64,000 nucleotides of DNA from Neostapfia colusana (GCA_030760725.1 JASWHV010000011.1:79089765-79153764), one strand, 5' to 3'. Shown: positions 23,165-35,165, numbered from the stretch's first letter. Translations and numbers: made by a program. The notes: generated from the letters alone by a model not told the origin.

Positions 23165-23182
23165 CTGAAATCTGATACCAAA
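23165..23182 (-). promoter_or_regulatory. Primer-binding site of minus-strand gypsy
   Basis: On the minus strand the LTR end CCCTATCA is followed by TTTGGTATCAGATTTC, which contains TGGTATCAGA, the tRNA-iMet complement. Confidence 0.82.
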
Positions 23183-24249
23183 TGATAGGGTGAAACCCAT
23201 GGGGTGACCCGATCTTCACGGCAGTAGGTACGATGAAGGGCAAATGGAAAGATCGGACATCGGAACGAACAATGGTAACTAGTTGAAAACAGCGGGGTAA
23301 CTAGCTTTATACCTGCCAAGGTTGGATGCAGAGAGATGTATCGAAGTCTTTGAGAAATTCGACTCGATCTCCGAACGACCACAGAACCACAATCCGAGAT
23401 AACTAGCTTTATAACAGCCAAGGTTGGTTGCGACCAAGCGACGGGGAGGGAGGCATCGAAACCTTGAGGATTTCGACTCAATCTCCGAACGACCGCAAAA
23501 CCACAAACCCGAAACTAATTCACACAAAAGGCCTGGAAGCCTAGAGCACAAATTAGGGGACCCCTGAGGGATCACTTCACAAGTCCATGAAAAATTAGGA
23601 AGAATAAAGGTGTGCAAGGCACTCAGAATTATATTGTTTATCAAATTATCAATAGTTATTTTTCTGGGAGCACAAGGATGATATTTATACTAGGAACAAC
23701 CCTCCTAGCTAGGTGTGAACTGAAGTCACTATATTTTGAGGTGGGAAACCAGCTACTGAGCAATTCACGAAGTAGTCTTTGATCCTCGCGCGTCTTCTCA
23801 CCTTCTGCGCAGTCTTTAGTAATTTAGCCATAACTTTTGCTTGAAAAGTCCAAACGATGCACCGTTGGAAAATAGACTTGATAAACTTTCACATCATGTG
23901 TATTATGGGCCTTGGAACGTGACAGATTGGTACAGAATTACAGGTGAAGTTAAGCTTCCTGTAGTGTACCCGCTCTCAGTTCGGACAGGGCGAACTATCG
24001 CGCCAATGAAAGTTCGGACAGTGTGAACTGACTTGGTTCTTTTTTGTGGCAGTCAATGATGTTCTTTCATGGGTAAACCTGAGTAACACGTAATTACATG
24101 ACTTAGATAATATATCATTCTTATCAATATTAAAATATAATCTAGAGAGAAAAAATTAACCTCTTTGTTTGAGTTTTTGAACACGAGTATGCAAAGTAAG
24201 TCCTTCATAAGTTCGTGTACGTGTATGTGATGTTGGCATGTCCACATCA
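23183..24249 (-). repeat. Gypsy 5' LTR (minus-strand element)
   Basis: 1,067 bp, same ends as the other copy. It differs by many substitutions and small gaps, for example loss of the CGACCTAGTGACGGGG stretch near 23330. The internal duplicated block is also present (about 23300-23365 and 23400-23475). Confidence 0.9.
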
Positions 24250-25277
24250 GCCAATGATACGGCGTGGTGGCTAGATCAGTCTTGATGGCCATGATCTACA
24301 TGATGAGGTATGGGCGACAGTGCGGCGGGAGTTTGTGTAGCTTCTTAAGGTTCTGTTAGTATAAACCTGTGTTTATAGTAGTGTACCTGTAATAGGCAGT
24401 AGATAAATTGTTAGGTTGTATATTTTCCCAAAGCCCACTTGTCATTGCCACCTTAGCCTTCATGCGTGGCAAAACCACCATGGAAAACCACTGAGATAAA
24501 TTGGGAGGTTTGCAAAATAATGCAGGTGATAAGATGACACTATATAACCCGTTCAGGTACTCAATATCGGTCCACTGAAAAGACCAGGCTGAGGATTGCA
24601 ACCTGTGCTAGCTGATGCCATGAGAGCTTGATATTGATCGCATGATAACAGAGACGGAGAAAAAATTCCAAGGCCACGGAATCGCTGACCGAGTTGCTTG
24701 ATCAAATATACCATGCACTAATTCAACTTGACCTTTGGTGTTTGACTATACACACCTTAATTTAATCGGGGTGCACTGCGTAGCTCCGGATATGATGGTT
24801 TTGCTGTTGTCACCAAAACATTGGCGTCAACACTTTGGCCCGTTTGGTAGAGGTTCTGTGAAGTGATTATCTATAAGGAGCATGTTCATAAAGTGATTTG
24901 TGGCTCAAAGTGATTCTCTTTGATTCTGTGTGATAAAATCTTATAACCAGGACAGAGGATCACTTTACCAAATAAGGATAAATTGCTTTTTTCAGCTCCC
25001 ATCCTCTTAATTTATTTTAGAAAATCAATGTAAATAATCAGTCAAAAATGTGTTTGACACGACTTCTCTGATTTTGTGAGAATCATCTTTGTGGAGCTAT
25101 ATGAAAGGGACCCTTATACTCTATCTGTTCGAAAATACTATTAGTAGAATGAAATCGAGTAGAAAGGTAGTAGGTCGTTCCTGCTTGAATATGGAATCGC
25201 TATCATGCATGTTTGTTAGTTGGATTTCCACAATATGTTTATACCCCGTGTTGGTCACTAATAGAACTATGTAGTAA
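24250..25277. other. Intergenic, possible MITE remnants
   Basis: No gene recognised. At about 24838 the text GGCCCGTTTGGTAGAGG begins a stretch with repeated AAGTGATT wording, typical of hAT-type MITEs in grasses, but the far end is not clear (perhaps near 25110). Confidence 0.4.
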
Positions 25278-25561
25278 GGCTAGTCCTAATAGACTATTCC
25301 ACCTTGTTATTTCTAAGAATGTCACATAAGCAATAGAACATTAATTCGATGGATGAAATATTGCACTTAATATATTACTCCATTTTTGCTGTTTCATACA
25401 ACTATAGAAAGTGATAAATTATCTTGGAAATAGTGTAGACATGATTTCATCTAGATGAAATCCCCCTTTCATTGCTTTCCTCATTAATTCGTTGTCACAT
25501 CATGAAAACTACTTACATGACACCTTATTTAATAAAAACGAAACTCCTATTAAGAGTAGCT
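25278..25561. mobile_element. Tourist-like MITE (PIF/Harbinger type)
   Basis: The termini GGCTAGTCCTAATAG and CTATTAAGAGTAGCT form imperfect inverted repeats. The element is 284 bp and flanked by TAA (25275-25277 and 25562-25564), the 3-bp TWA target typical of this superfamily. It has no coding capacity. Confidence 0.75.
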
Positions 25562-26159
25562 TAACCAAAATAAAGAGTAAAGTTCAAGTTCACAATGAGA
25601 GCAAACAAGAAGCCAGTTTATTGCCCCCTTGCTCAAAAGTCGAAAACAAGTATCCAGATGGACTTTTGGAAAGCAAATAACCATCACGCCAACAAGAACA
25701 AAATGTGTGTTGAAAACAAGGCCTAAATGACTAAATCTGCAACCACCAACCGCCGGCTGTCTCTACTGTCCACCCAGTCACTGTGTCTGGGCCCAGCACC
25801 AGGAGATAATAGCGAAGGATTAATCCAGGCGTGGACCGCCGGTGCTGCATGCGGGCCCCGCACAGGCAGCAGCAGTCAAGATGGCGGGAGCCGTCTACCG
25901 AACCCCTCGAGGCTTCAGCCCGCCAACCAACACAGGCCCGCCATATTCAAATCAGAACGGGGAGCCGTCTTTGACCGATCGCCTCCTCCTCCTCCTCCCG
26001 TCTCCCCCACCAAACAACCTCTGACCTGACCGGCGCTTCTTAACCCAGACCCGATCTCCGGCCACCGCCGCACGCCATTAAACAAAGGAACAACAACACC
26101 CAGGCGTCCCCCTCTCTTGACCTGATCAGCTGCCAGCCTCCTACCACCGTGTTACGACG

Positions 26160-26166
26160 TATAAAG
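26160..26166 (+). promoter_or_regulatory. TATA box of the calmodulin-binding gene
   Basis: TATAAAG stands alone in a GC-rich stretch, about 690 bp before the chosen start codon and 150 bp before the predicted leader intron. Confidence 0.6.
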
Positions 26167-26189
26167 GCGAGTCCGCTGTCCGTCCATAT

Positions 26190-26846
26190 CGGAGACTAGC
26201 AGGAAGCGCTCTAATCTCTGGCTTTCTTGCTAGTAGCAACCGGGCTCTGGTTCGCCCTTGCTCCAGTAGAGCCGGAATGGCGGGCGGCGAGTGAAGCGGC
26301 AGCGGCGGCAGCTCCGGTGAGTTCTTGTTGCTCCTCTGCTCCCCCTCAGTTGTCTCGCGGGCTCTGGTATGCAGTAAGCTTGTTTTGCTGAAGTCGTAGA
26401 TGAAATCTGGCGTCAGTGAGCCATACACATATGTACTAGTGTTTATCGATTGTTCGAGTAGTAGTTCCGGACCTAGCAATTTGTCCTAACCAAGTTTCTT
26501 TACATGGCTTCAAGGTACTAATTAAGCTTTATGACGGTATCAGGATTAAGTATCTGTGTTTGTGCATGTTCTGTTAGTTGCTAGCTTGTAGCCCGAGCTA
26601 TTACGATCGAGCTTGATCTCTTTCCGTGTTGTCAGATGCATTCGTTCTCTCTCTCTTTTTTTTTTTTGCTCTATGGATTAGTAGTTCTGGAGTCTGGACC
26701 TATCAATTCGTCCTGACCGAGTTGTGAAAACTGTAGCTCGGCCATATCAGCTAAAACAATACGTAATCTGTCCCTGCAGAACTCTACGTACTGAAGCTTC
26801 CGGTACCGCCCGGGCTTGTCAGAATCGACGCTGTTCCAAACTGCCA
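26190..26846 (+). other. 5' UTR with leader intron
   Basis: A donor CCG|GTGAGT ends the first leader exon at 26316. The best acceptor is CCCTGCAG at 26772-26779, so exon two starts at 26780. The ATG at 26724 would fall inside this intron, which supports the downstream ATG at 26847. Splicing is inferred from consensus sites only. Confidence 0.55.
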
Positions 26847-28163
26847 ATGGAATTACAACTAGCTGTACAAAGTGCCAGGTCAAGCGGGCGCCATCGTCCC
26901 GTCGAGGACACCCCCAGCTACCTCAAGCCGTCAGCTGGGTCGTCCTGCCACCACGCCTGCAAGTACGGCGGCGCGCACACATCTGAAGATCAGAAGGATG
27001 CGCACTGCAGGGCCCAGCCGAAGCCCCGGAAGCAGCCACCACCGGCGGTTGCGGATCAGCAGAAGAGGTCGCTGATCAGGGTGCGGTTGGTACCCCGGAA
27101 GCTTCTTGGGGGTCGCAGCAGAGGTGACGAGAAGGTCGAGAAGGCGGGGGCCGAGAGGGAGGAGAAGCCTGAGACTGTGGAGTGGAAGGACGTTGTGGCG
27201 TTGACTGCTCACGGGTCACTTCCAGAGCTTGATCAACACCGAGTCATGGGTTCAGGCGATGTCAAGAAGACGAGGGGGAATAGATCACATGATAAGCCCG
27301 GGAATGCTCAACATGTGGATGGTGTCAGAATTCAGGATGAATCACTGGTCAAGAAGCTCGTTGACAAGTTTGTCGGATCCAAGATGACAAGCAATAGAGT
27401 GCCTAGAGAGCCTACTCACAAGGACGTGAACACTGACACCAAGAGTGTGAAACCACCACCTCCACGAGGGAAGAAACCTTCAGTCCTGGTGGCCAGAAAG
27501 ATGGCTGTCGATCAGGAGCTGGTCGACGGGTATCAACCTGTTTCTCCTTCGCTGCTACAAAAACGCGCAAGCCTGTTGCGCGACCTGGAGGAGGAGATGG
27601 TTCATCATGAGTCTTCCAATATGAATGGATTCAAAACGACGACTTACTCTCTTGACCAAGAAGAGCATGCTGCTGCTGCTGCTGCTGAAACTAGCAGACC
27701 GATCCCGGCGCACCGCAGGGTGAAGAGCATGAGCATCAGCAGCCGATCGGTGCGGTTCCCCTTCACGCGACAAGCAAGCAGAAGCAGGAGTTCAGCTACC
27801 TTCAAGCTGCGGTCCAAGAGCAGCAAAGAGCCAATCCTGCCATCCGAGGAAGAGAAGCCGGCAAGGCTCAGGTCCAGAAGGGGTTCAGTGGGCGGCGGCG
27901 GCGACGAGACCAGAAGCACTGGCAGAGGCGTTCAGCTCAGGATCAGGAGCCTTCGGAGGCGAGGGTTTGGTGATACGAGCACTGGTTTTGTCGTGACAGC
28001 GGTGTCGCTGCGGCATCAGAAGACGCTGGAGAAGAAGAGGAGCCAGAGGTTGTACAACAACCTGATCGAGGAGACGGCGAGCAAGCTCGTGAAGGCCAGG
28101 AACAGCAGGGTGAAGGCCCTGGTGGGGGCTTTCGAGTCTGTCATCTCCAAGATTGCAAAGTAG
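26847..28163 (+). CDS. Plant calmodulin-binding-domain protein
   Basis: A single uninterrupted coding exon of 438 residues. The N-terminus has PSYLKPSAGSSCHHACKYG (about residues 23-41), the conserved opening of this plant family, which fixes the start at MELQLAVQ. The middle is basic, Ser/Lys-rich and probably disordered, with an Ala run from a GCT repeat at about 27670. The C-terminal 80 residues form the plant calmodulin-binding domain (CaM_binding family): LRIRSLRRRGFG, then TLEKKRSQRLYNNLIEETASKL and SRVKALVGAFESVIS, a basic amphipathic helix. Members of the family bind Ca-calmodulin; molecular role is otherwise poorly known. No breaks, GC-rich third positions, a leader intron, TATA box and poly(A) signal all suggest a live gene. 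Confidence 0.88.
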   Translation: MELQLAVQSARSSGRHRPVEDTPSYLKPSAGSSCHHACKYGGAHTSEDQKDAHCRAQPKPRKQPPPAVADQQKRSLIRVRLVPRKLLGGRSRGDEKVEKAGAEREEKPETVEWKDVVALTAHGSLPELDQHRVMGSGDVKKTRGNRSHDKPGNAQHVDGVRIQDESLVKKLVDKFVGSKMTSNRVPREPTHKDVNTDTKSVKPPPPRGKKPSVLVARKMAVDQELVDGYQPVSPSLLQKRASLLRDLEEEMVHHESSNMNGFKTTTYSLDQEEHAAAAAAETSRPIPAHRRVKSMSISSRSVRFPFTRQASRSRSSATFKLRSKSSKEPILPSEEEKPARLRSRRGSVGGGGDETRSTGRGVQLRIRSLRRRGFGDTSTGFVVTAVSLRHQKTLEKKRSQRLYNNLIEETASKLVKARNSRVKALVGAFESVISKIAK

Positions 28164-28406
28164 GATTCTCCAACATTGCAAAGTAGGAATCGACAGGCAT
28201 ATGGTGCAGAGTGTCATGAAATTCTTGACTGTTGCTTGGGAAAGGGTGCTTGCTTGGCGTATTGTTCAATCACTCTGCATTGAACTGTGGGGTTTGTGCA
28301 GAGATGTATTGATTTTTTGCAATCTCGAATTCAACCTGGTCGTGTCAGTGTATAATACAAGTTTAGTCCTTTTTGTTTTTTGAATGAAAATTCAGTTATC
28401 CTAAGG

Positions 28407-28412
28407 AATAAA
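28407..28412 (+). terminator. Poly(A) signal of the calmodulin-binding gene
   Basis: AATAAA lies 244 bp after the stop codon in AT-rich sequence with TTTTTGTTTTTTG upstream. It is the first canonical signal after the gene. Confidence 0.5.
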
Positions 28413-29569
28413 GATTCACTTTTGAAACCAATGCATTATGAAGCTACTCAACTGCCACTCATATCTGTTTGTTCAATGGAAGCACGTGCTGCGATTCAAT
28501 TTCCTTTGTGATTCACTTTAAGAATGATAAAACGCTGAACAAGTCCTAGAACCTAGATGGCAAGGTCCTCTGGACCAGCAACATAGCTGGAGGCCACGCG
28601 TTGAAAAGACTTCTACTCACCTACTGCATCTGAAATGTTTCTCCATAGACTAGTGAATTTACAGTAACATACCAATTCCAGAAACAGGGGTTTGGTGTAG
28701 CGTTTTCTGCAAAGGGTTTTAAATGTACTCATTGTGTTCCAAGGTTGACTGATTTCTTAGAGAATCCGGATTCAATTATTGACTTTTCGCAGATTTATCA
28801 AATGCTTTAGTGTTACAGAAACTTGATGCACCTGAAATTAGAGCTCGATTTACAAAAATCAGATGGACCTGACTTTTGCTTGCTAGACACTGTTGCTCCA
28901 AGCTCAAAGTAATTTATGTGCGCCAACTAACCATCTATAGCAACAGTTTAGTTTCAGAGAAATAATATGTTGGCTTAATTCATGTTTTTCCGTTTCAAAA
29001 GAAACTCAGTTTTCTTGTATCTTTCCATGATCCAACAAAGCCGTTAAACAGAACTTTACACAATCTATCAGGGACCTCGACGGAAAAACTGAGCATCACA
29101 TTCTCGGTCTCACAAATCAAAGCAGAACCGATTGAATACAAATAAAACACCACGATACAAGTACAAAGAAGAGCACACTTGTCTACAGTAGATCGAGATA
29201 CATCAGTACCAGTCCAATGTACACTGCTGGTTTTGATTCTTAACACAGAAGGTTATAAAATTAAAAGTATATCAGCATCTGGCAGCTCTGTTTGTGATGG
29301 ATAAAATGAACATTGAGCCACCAGATTGGCTCCTCCAGCTAGGGCCCAAGGTATCTTTGATTTCTCCTAAAGCTGGGGCAGTGCACTTGCTTCTGGTCTC
29401 ACAGATTTGTCCTGAGTGCTCTGGGCCTTTGGTTCAAATACTGCAACTTAACAATAATTCATTGCAGATGCTAAATAAAAAATATCATTGCAACATAAAC
29501 ATTTCCATCAGCCACTGACAAAATGTGATAGCGAAGTACCTGACAACCTGCAGAAAGTTGGCAGCAAGT
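28413..29569. other. Convergent intergenic space and cornichon 3' UTR
   Basis: No coding sequence recognised. The left part separates two convergent genes; the right part (up to perhaps 29000 leftward) should be the 3' UTR of the minus-strand cornichon gene. Short open frames here lack family text. Confidence 0.5.
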
Positions 29570-32500
29570 CTAGATAGTACTGGTTTCTACCAGGTTTGTA
29601 TCCTCATCGATAAATAACATCACAGCTGTCATCACAAGCCTGTAAAATTGATGAAATACATGAAGAGTTGTATTATGCAACATAGATGCTATCAAACTAG
29701 CAGGAAATTGCATGGTCAAACAGATTAAATCAAAACAGATAAAGACATTCTATCTGTCATTACAACAAAGCTTGGACCATGTACAGACTACAATCAGGAG
29801 TTCAGGACAAGACATGCCACTGTGAGGCCACTTCTATAAGTGATGAAGCTAGAGCAAAAATTATGGTGGTGTACCCTTTTCCATCTAATACATTCAATGG
29901 TTTATATGGTCAAAATGGGTCACTACCTAGTAATTTTTTCTTCAATCTGGTGCCGGTGCACTACCCAAAGCCTACCTAGCTTCGCCAGTGACTTCTATAA
30001 TGCTGGAAAACATATAAATTTCAACTTATGCTCACCACTTGCATGTTTGAAAACATATGGCATAAAAGACAACCATATATTCAATTTGCCACGTAGTTTC
30101 TCACTAATCCTACTGTCATCTTTTCACGCCACTAGCAGAACCTTAAATTTATGAATATTTACCAGAGAGGAAAATGAGTTAGGAAATTACTGTTCTAGAA
30201 TGGGAGGGGCAATATTGGAATCTGAACTTTCAAGGGTCCTATAATGTCATAGGATGTTTTTTACTATGTGAGAGGCATATTAGCGCCAACAAATTGAAGC
30301 ATACTACACAAATGCTACAAAATAGTATTGAGCAAAAGTATTCAAAGATCAAACCTGTAAATAGTTATAATAAATAGGCAGAAATAGAAGGCAAGTTTGA
30401 TCATTCGGTACTTCTTCTCTCCATTTAGTTGTCGGAAAATTTCAGTAACATCTACAAGATGCTTCCGAGCCATGTACCTGATTAAAAAGTTAACATGATG
30501 ATACAATCAATAAGTAGCATGAGAGTTGCACTTCTTAATGGCCAACTCTGGCATTAAAACCAAATACCATCTAATATGGTTCCTAACCCAGAGAGGTGAC
30601 CATTTTGGATAGACATACTTGATTTTGACTAGATCACACAGCATCTCAAACAAACAAGTTCACTACATTCAATCCAAACTTGCTCCAATGTCAAGATAGG
30701 TGTCAAATCCAATGCCTACAACAACAACCAAGCCTTTATACCAAGCATGTTGGGGTAGGCTAAATCCAATGCCTAAATGATGAAAAAGAAATTCAAAATC
30801 GACATTAGACTTTTAAGAATTGAGATTTTTGCTCCTCTATTTGAACCAGTTAATCAACATGTTGTCGTACTGAACAAAAAAACGACAAGCTGGTTGGACC
30901 CTAGGTTTACCTACATGGCAATGTTGTGTGCTGTAATTTAAATACTCTTTGGAGGCTCTTTGACTGTGTCATGCTCATTCCCTCATGGGCTGCTTAATGT
31001 TCCGAATAGCTATCTCACTTGCTAAACCACGTTATGCTCAACCGAAACCAAACACAGGGATGCTTGACCTTATCGAGACATTAAATCAGTTGCCTTATCT
31101 AGACCCATTATAGCTAGATGTGAGACAAAGAACAAGGCTATTATTTCTTTTTGTTTGTCCATTACTATCTATACTGGAACATATTAAGAGGCGCATTCAC
31201 TAATCATTGTTAAGGCTAGCTATATATGGAATCAGTGGTCCATCATGGTTGCTAAATCGTTGAAGCAAAAATTCAAACTCAGCAAGGCAACATGGTGATT
31301 GCTTCAGTGTAGCCAGCCCCTATCTGTAACTGAAACTCCACAACTTATGTAGTATACTCCCTCTGTTCCTTTTTATTCGACACTGGTTAGTTCATTCTTG
31401 AACTAACCAGCATCAAATAAAAAGGAATGGAGGGAGTAGTAAATTAGCCTATTCTTATCATGTGTCATTAGATTGGGCTTCCTTTGTTTTTATGATCAAA
31501 CTATACATTTCTAGACTCTAGTACAGAATTGTAAAAAGAAAAGAAAAACGTGTTCACATAAAATGCCCATAGCAGCTACTGAGTTGATGTAGCTACATTC
31601 AGCAATAATAAAAAAAGTCAACTAGCGGCAATCTTTTGATATTGAGACCCATAAAAGCTGATCAAGCATGACGTCGGAGTACACAAAATTAGTTCTATTG
31701 CTGGGCATAACATCAGAATAACACCCGGACCAACATCACATTTACAGTGTCCGAAGTGTTGAACCAAAAAGCATGTGGAAACTGCAAAATCTGTCTAAAA
31801 GTGGAATATGACCATCGCTGATTGTTGTATTCTTACTTAGCTTTTCCTTGGAGTTTCTAGATCATCTTATAGTCATTTTCCCATTTGTAAAAATCAATTC
31901 AGTAATTAAAAAAATGACAATTTTATAGAACAAACTTCAAATTAAAAGCATGTAAAACTTACAGTTTCACATGGTAGTATGTTACAGGTACCATGATCAG
32001 AAACGGGAACCAATGTAGAGTCAGAAGAAACGAAGCACATAGGGCCGCTTGGAGCGAGTATTCTATAATGACCACTGAATTGATGCGAGATGACGAATCA
32101 TACGGGTTGATATAGTCATACTCCAAATCGGATAAACAGATAAGCTGGAAGCAGATTGAAAAAAAATCATTGGGATTAATCAATAAAAATGGATGAGCTA
32201 ACAAGCACTAGGGAGATTGGTGGCATAAATTAGTATAATTGTACAGATTTTAGTCTGGGCATCGATTACAATAAAAAATTTGGATGGTAATAAACTTGCA
32301 ATTATTAGAATGTGGGAATTTGAAAAGTGTTGGATGAGTCAATGCATAAAACCTATTAATCATGGCAGAGACAAATTATGACATTGACCTGTTATTTACA
32401 TATGGATTTGGCGAGCTTAAAGTACTCTTGATCAATTATGTTGAATTCTGACATTTAGACACTAAAGTTACAATTATGCAAGTGCCACAAACGACCAGGA

Positions 32501-33149
32501 TGGTTTCACACCAACTAAAGAAATACACACAATTTGGCATAGATGATGGCATCCACTAAAGTAGTATCAGTCGGAGCTAACGTTCCAAAAAGAGCAATAA
32601 CACGCTTTAAGCGGTGCAGCCACAGCCGCAGCCCCAGCAAGTGTTTAACAAGCCATCTAGTATTTACGATAAAAAATTTATTATAAAAAATCATGCAACA
32701 GTAAATTGAGATATCTCTCACCAAAGAAAATAAAGCTTTGTTAGTGTTCAAAACAAAAAGTTCGACCTTTCGTTACCAAAGATGATCTCTTTTTGCAATT
32801 CTACCAGAATTTCACCAACTAACTACAGTAAAAAAGATTTTCTTTAAGAGAAGAAAGTCTAGTTCGCGGTTCACGTAGTACCCATCTTCTAAGCAACTAC
32901 GACAAGAACGGCACCGTTGACCAATCAAATCACGCCGAATTCCGTTAACTCCCAGCAAAATCCAAGATCCGTACCCCAAATTTGTCCACATGTTCACCAG
33001 GACCGCGCGAAATTCGGATCAAAAATTCATTGTTCAAGAACGAGCACCTATGGGGGGAAGAGCGGAGGGCTTGCCTGGTACGCGGTGAGGCCGATGAGGA
33101 CCATGACGGAGGCGAAGGAGAAGAGCCATAGGATGAGCTCCACAGACAT
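29570..33149 (-). CDS. Cornichon homolog (ER cargo receptor), four exons
   Basis: Minus-strand exons 33149-33075, 32144-31963, 30477-30355 and 29639-29570 join to 149 codons plus stop, with frame kept at every junction. Cornichon proteins are multi-pass ER membrane proteins that load cargo into COPII vesicles. Visible marks are MSVELILWLFSF at the start (first membrane span), SDLEYDYINPYDSSSRIN (family signature), MVPVTYYHV, the IFRQL motif at residues 99-103 (the IFRxL motif tied to COPII sorting), and an acidic tail FIDEDTNLVETS. Junctions 2 and 3 use GT donors (GTAAGT, GTTTGA); intron 1 begins GC (CAG|GCAAGC). Length is as usual for plant members. Intron 2 (30478-31962) contains a small Stowaway-like MITE. 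Gene appears intact. Confidence 0.93.
30715..30775. repeat. Dispersed-repeat tail in cornichon intron 2
   Basis: CTACAACAACAACCAAGCC followed by AAGCATGTTGGGGTAGGCT is wording found at the ends of widespread short repeats in plants. The element's other end was not located, so type is open (SINE, LINE tail or MITE). Confidence 0.4.
31357..31436. mobile_element. 80-bp Stowaway-like MITE in cornichon intron 2
   Basis: Inverted ends CTCCCTCTGTTCC and GGAATGGAGGGAG with TA on both sides (31355-31356, 31437-31438) match the Tc1/mariner-related Stowaway group. The centre is itself palindromic (GGTTAGTTCATTCTTGAACTAACC), so the whole element folds into one hairpin. Confidence 0.85.
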
Positions 33150-34511
33150 GGCTGCCGCGGCCTGACCCCGCAGCACAGACCAGTCAACCTGAAAACGCTC
33201 GCGCGTAGTGGTCTCCGGATCCCAGCTCCCTTCGCTTTCTTCGCAGCAGATGGACCGTGCCGTCCAACTCCAAACGGACGGGGCAAAGCCTGGACTGGAC
33301 CAGCCTGCGGTGCGCCGATCCGCAATGGTGGGGCGGCCGTCAGTGACGCTGGAAGCGGCGGCGGAGCGGCGCGAGGGGAGGACGAGGAGCAGGGCAGGTG
33401 GGTCGTGGATGGGTTGTCAGAGGGACGTTACGAGCTGATGTAATAAGGGCATACGGCGCCTGTCGTCCGCACCACGGACTTCTCAAACCAATCCTCCAAA
33501 CAAAAGCCGTTGCATCTGTGCGTCAACTCAAAAAAACCCATCCAAAAAACACATAAATCTTCTCTGGATTTTATCCAGAATTTTTACAAAAGGTAGAGAG
33601 AAGCTTGATCGATGGTACTGACGATTTGCACTCACCAGTATCCAATTTATGACAAGTGTTACTGGAAACGAATTAGGTGAGTGGGAATAAAAGAGTGATA
33701 AATGGATCAAACTACTGTTATTCACTAAAGTCAACTAGCATAAAACTCGAAACTGAATTATGATTAAAAAAACCTAAACCCGAAAGTCTCGAAAACCAAA
33801 ACTATTTTTGGTAGAGGTTTGTAAAACCCGATAATATTTCGGGTATTTTCGGGCAATGATGTCCGATACCCGAAATACCCGATCATTGGATCGCTTTTTC
33901 ATGTTTTAGCCTAACACGTCCAGCATTTAGCCCATGGCTTACATGTAATTATAATGTTATATGATCACACTACTATTCTTCAATTATCCTTATAAACTTC
34001 CACTTATTTTGCTGATAGAATATAGATTTTATTTCTGTTTTGGCTGCTATATTTTTAGCCATTTTTATTTGTTCTATCACTATTCGGGTAATATGGGCAA
34101 CTCGAACCCGAATTTCCGGTTAGTACAATTTCAGATAGTGATTTTTGAAAACCCGAAACTTTAAAACTGAATTACGACCCGAAATCTCGAGTAATCTCGA
34201 ACGCGCCCACCGCTACAACTATAATTTAAGGACAGGCCCTGACACCTTATTGTCAAGGAAAGGATCCTGACAGCCGAGTGCTGGAGTCCAGCTCCAAGAA
34301 AAAAAAGAAGGAATTTGGGCCTACGGATGGGGCATAATTGGCTTTGGGCCCTCCAATGAGAGCGAGCTAGGTTAAGCAAACAATGAGGACCCGTGTGAAA
34401 AGTTTGCATGTGGTCTTTACCTCATCTTGAAACCGACTCGACTCGTGGTGCATCAGTAGATCACATCAGGTCATCGCTGCTAGTAGACGTTTTGAGTAGG
34501 AGGCAAAACCT
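33150..34511. other. Cornichon upstream region and AT-rich repeat remnants
   Basis: 33150-33450 is GC-rich and is the likely cornichon leader and promoter (minus). 33770-34230 has many copies of CCCGAAA and CGGGTA in both orientations, reminiscent of the subterminal parts of Ac/Ds-type hAT elements, but clear termini were not found. No gene seen. Confidence 0.45.
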
Positions 34512-34784
34512 TTTCCTTTAGGGACAATTGTGCTACTGACCATAATCTAAAGTTTAATTGTGTCTTTGACCCTCTTTCTTAGAGTTCACATGTTTGACTC
34601 TGGTTTTTTAAATTGGAATCGTCGTTTGACCCTGTTTGCAACTTCTGTTAGCTCTAGCTAATTAGAATTACTAAAAGAAATAAAAAATTAGATGAATATT
34701 AAAAAAACACGAAAATACCCCTTTGGTACACATGGTTTCTATCCATCCAAAAGTTGTTTGTGTTCGTGTTCCATACTCCAAACC

Positions 34785-35165
34785 CTAGGGAGGACGGCGG
34801 GTAGCGCTCGGGCGAACGGCTGGCGGGCGACGGGCTGCATCGTCGCGCGGGCAGCACACGGGAGGACAGCGCTCACGTGGCGGGCGTCGGTCCATTGTCG
34901 CGAGGACAACGCTCGTGAGGATGGCGCCCGGTCGGCGAGCATCAGCGGCGTGCGAAGGGCGATGCTCGGGCGGCGAGCTCCATCGTCGCGAGGGCAGCGC
35001 TCGGGAGGACGGTGCTTGGGTGGCGGGCGTCGTGCGGCGTGCGAAGGGCAGCGCTCGGGCGGCGGGCGACGGGCGGCGCTAGGAAGGACGGCGCGATGGG
35101 TGGTGGACGCAGGCAACCGACAACGGCAGCTAGTGGCGGCGAGCGCGAGCGCCACGGCGGAGTGG
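34785..35165 (+). repeat. GC-rich degenerate repeat in the MULE
   Basis: Repeated CGGCGGGCG, GTCGCGAGG and AGCGCTCGGG phrases give open frames on both strands (for example 34692-35180 plus, 34739-35155 minus) without family text. Either a leader region of the MULE gene or an acquired host fragment; I cannot tell which. Confidence 0.5.

Larger units (their letters stand above)
17627..24249 (-). mobile_element. Ty3/gypsy element, decayed, minus strand
   Basis: Two similar repeats (17627-18715 and 23183-24249) enclose gag, protease, RT, RNase H and integrase remnants read on the minus strand in gypsy order. The LTR ends are TGAT...ATCA. The primer site lies just inside the right-hand (5') LTR and a polypurine tract just inside the left-hand (3') LTR. 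Flanks GCCAG (17622-17626) and GCCAA (24250-24254) form a target duplication with one change. Every domain has frameshifts or stops; catalytic residues are lost in RT and integrase. The element is old relative to its neighbour at 7606. Confidence 0.92.

Noticed and set aside
24838..25110. Complete hAT-type MITE starting GGCCCGTTTGG
   Set aside because: Only one plausible terminus is visible.
26724..26846. Upstream ATG extending the calmodulin-binding protein by 41 residues
   Set aside because: It falls inside the predicted leader intron (26317-26779), and conserved family text starts after the ATG at 26847.
33770..34230. Complete hAT element
   Set aside because: CCCGAAA/CGGGTA repeats suggest one, but termini and an 8-bp duplication could not be found.
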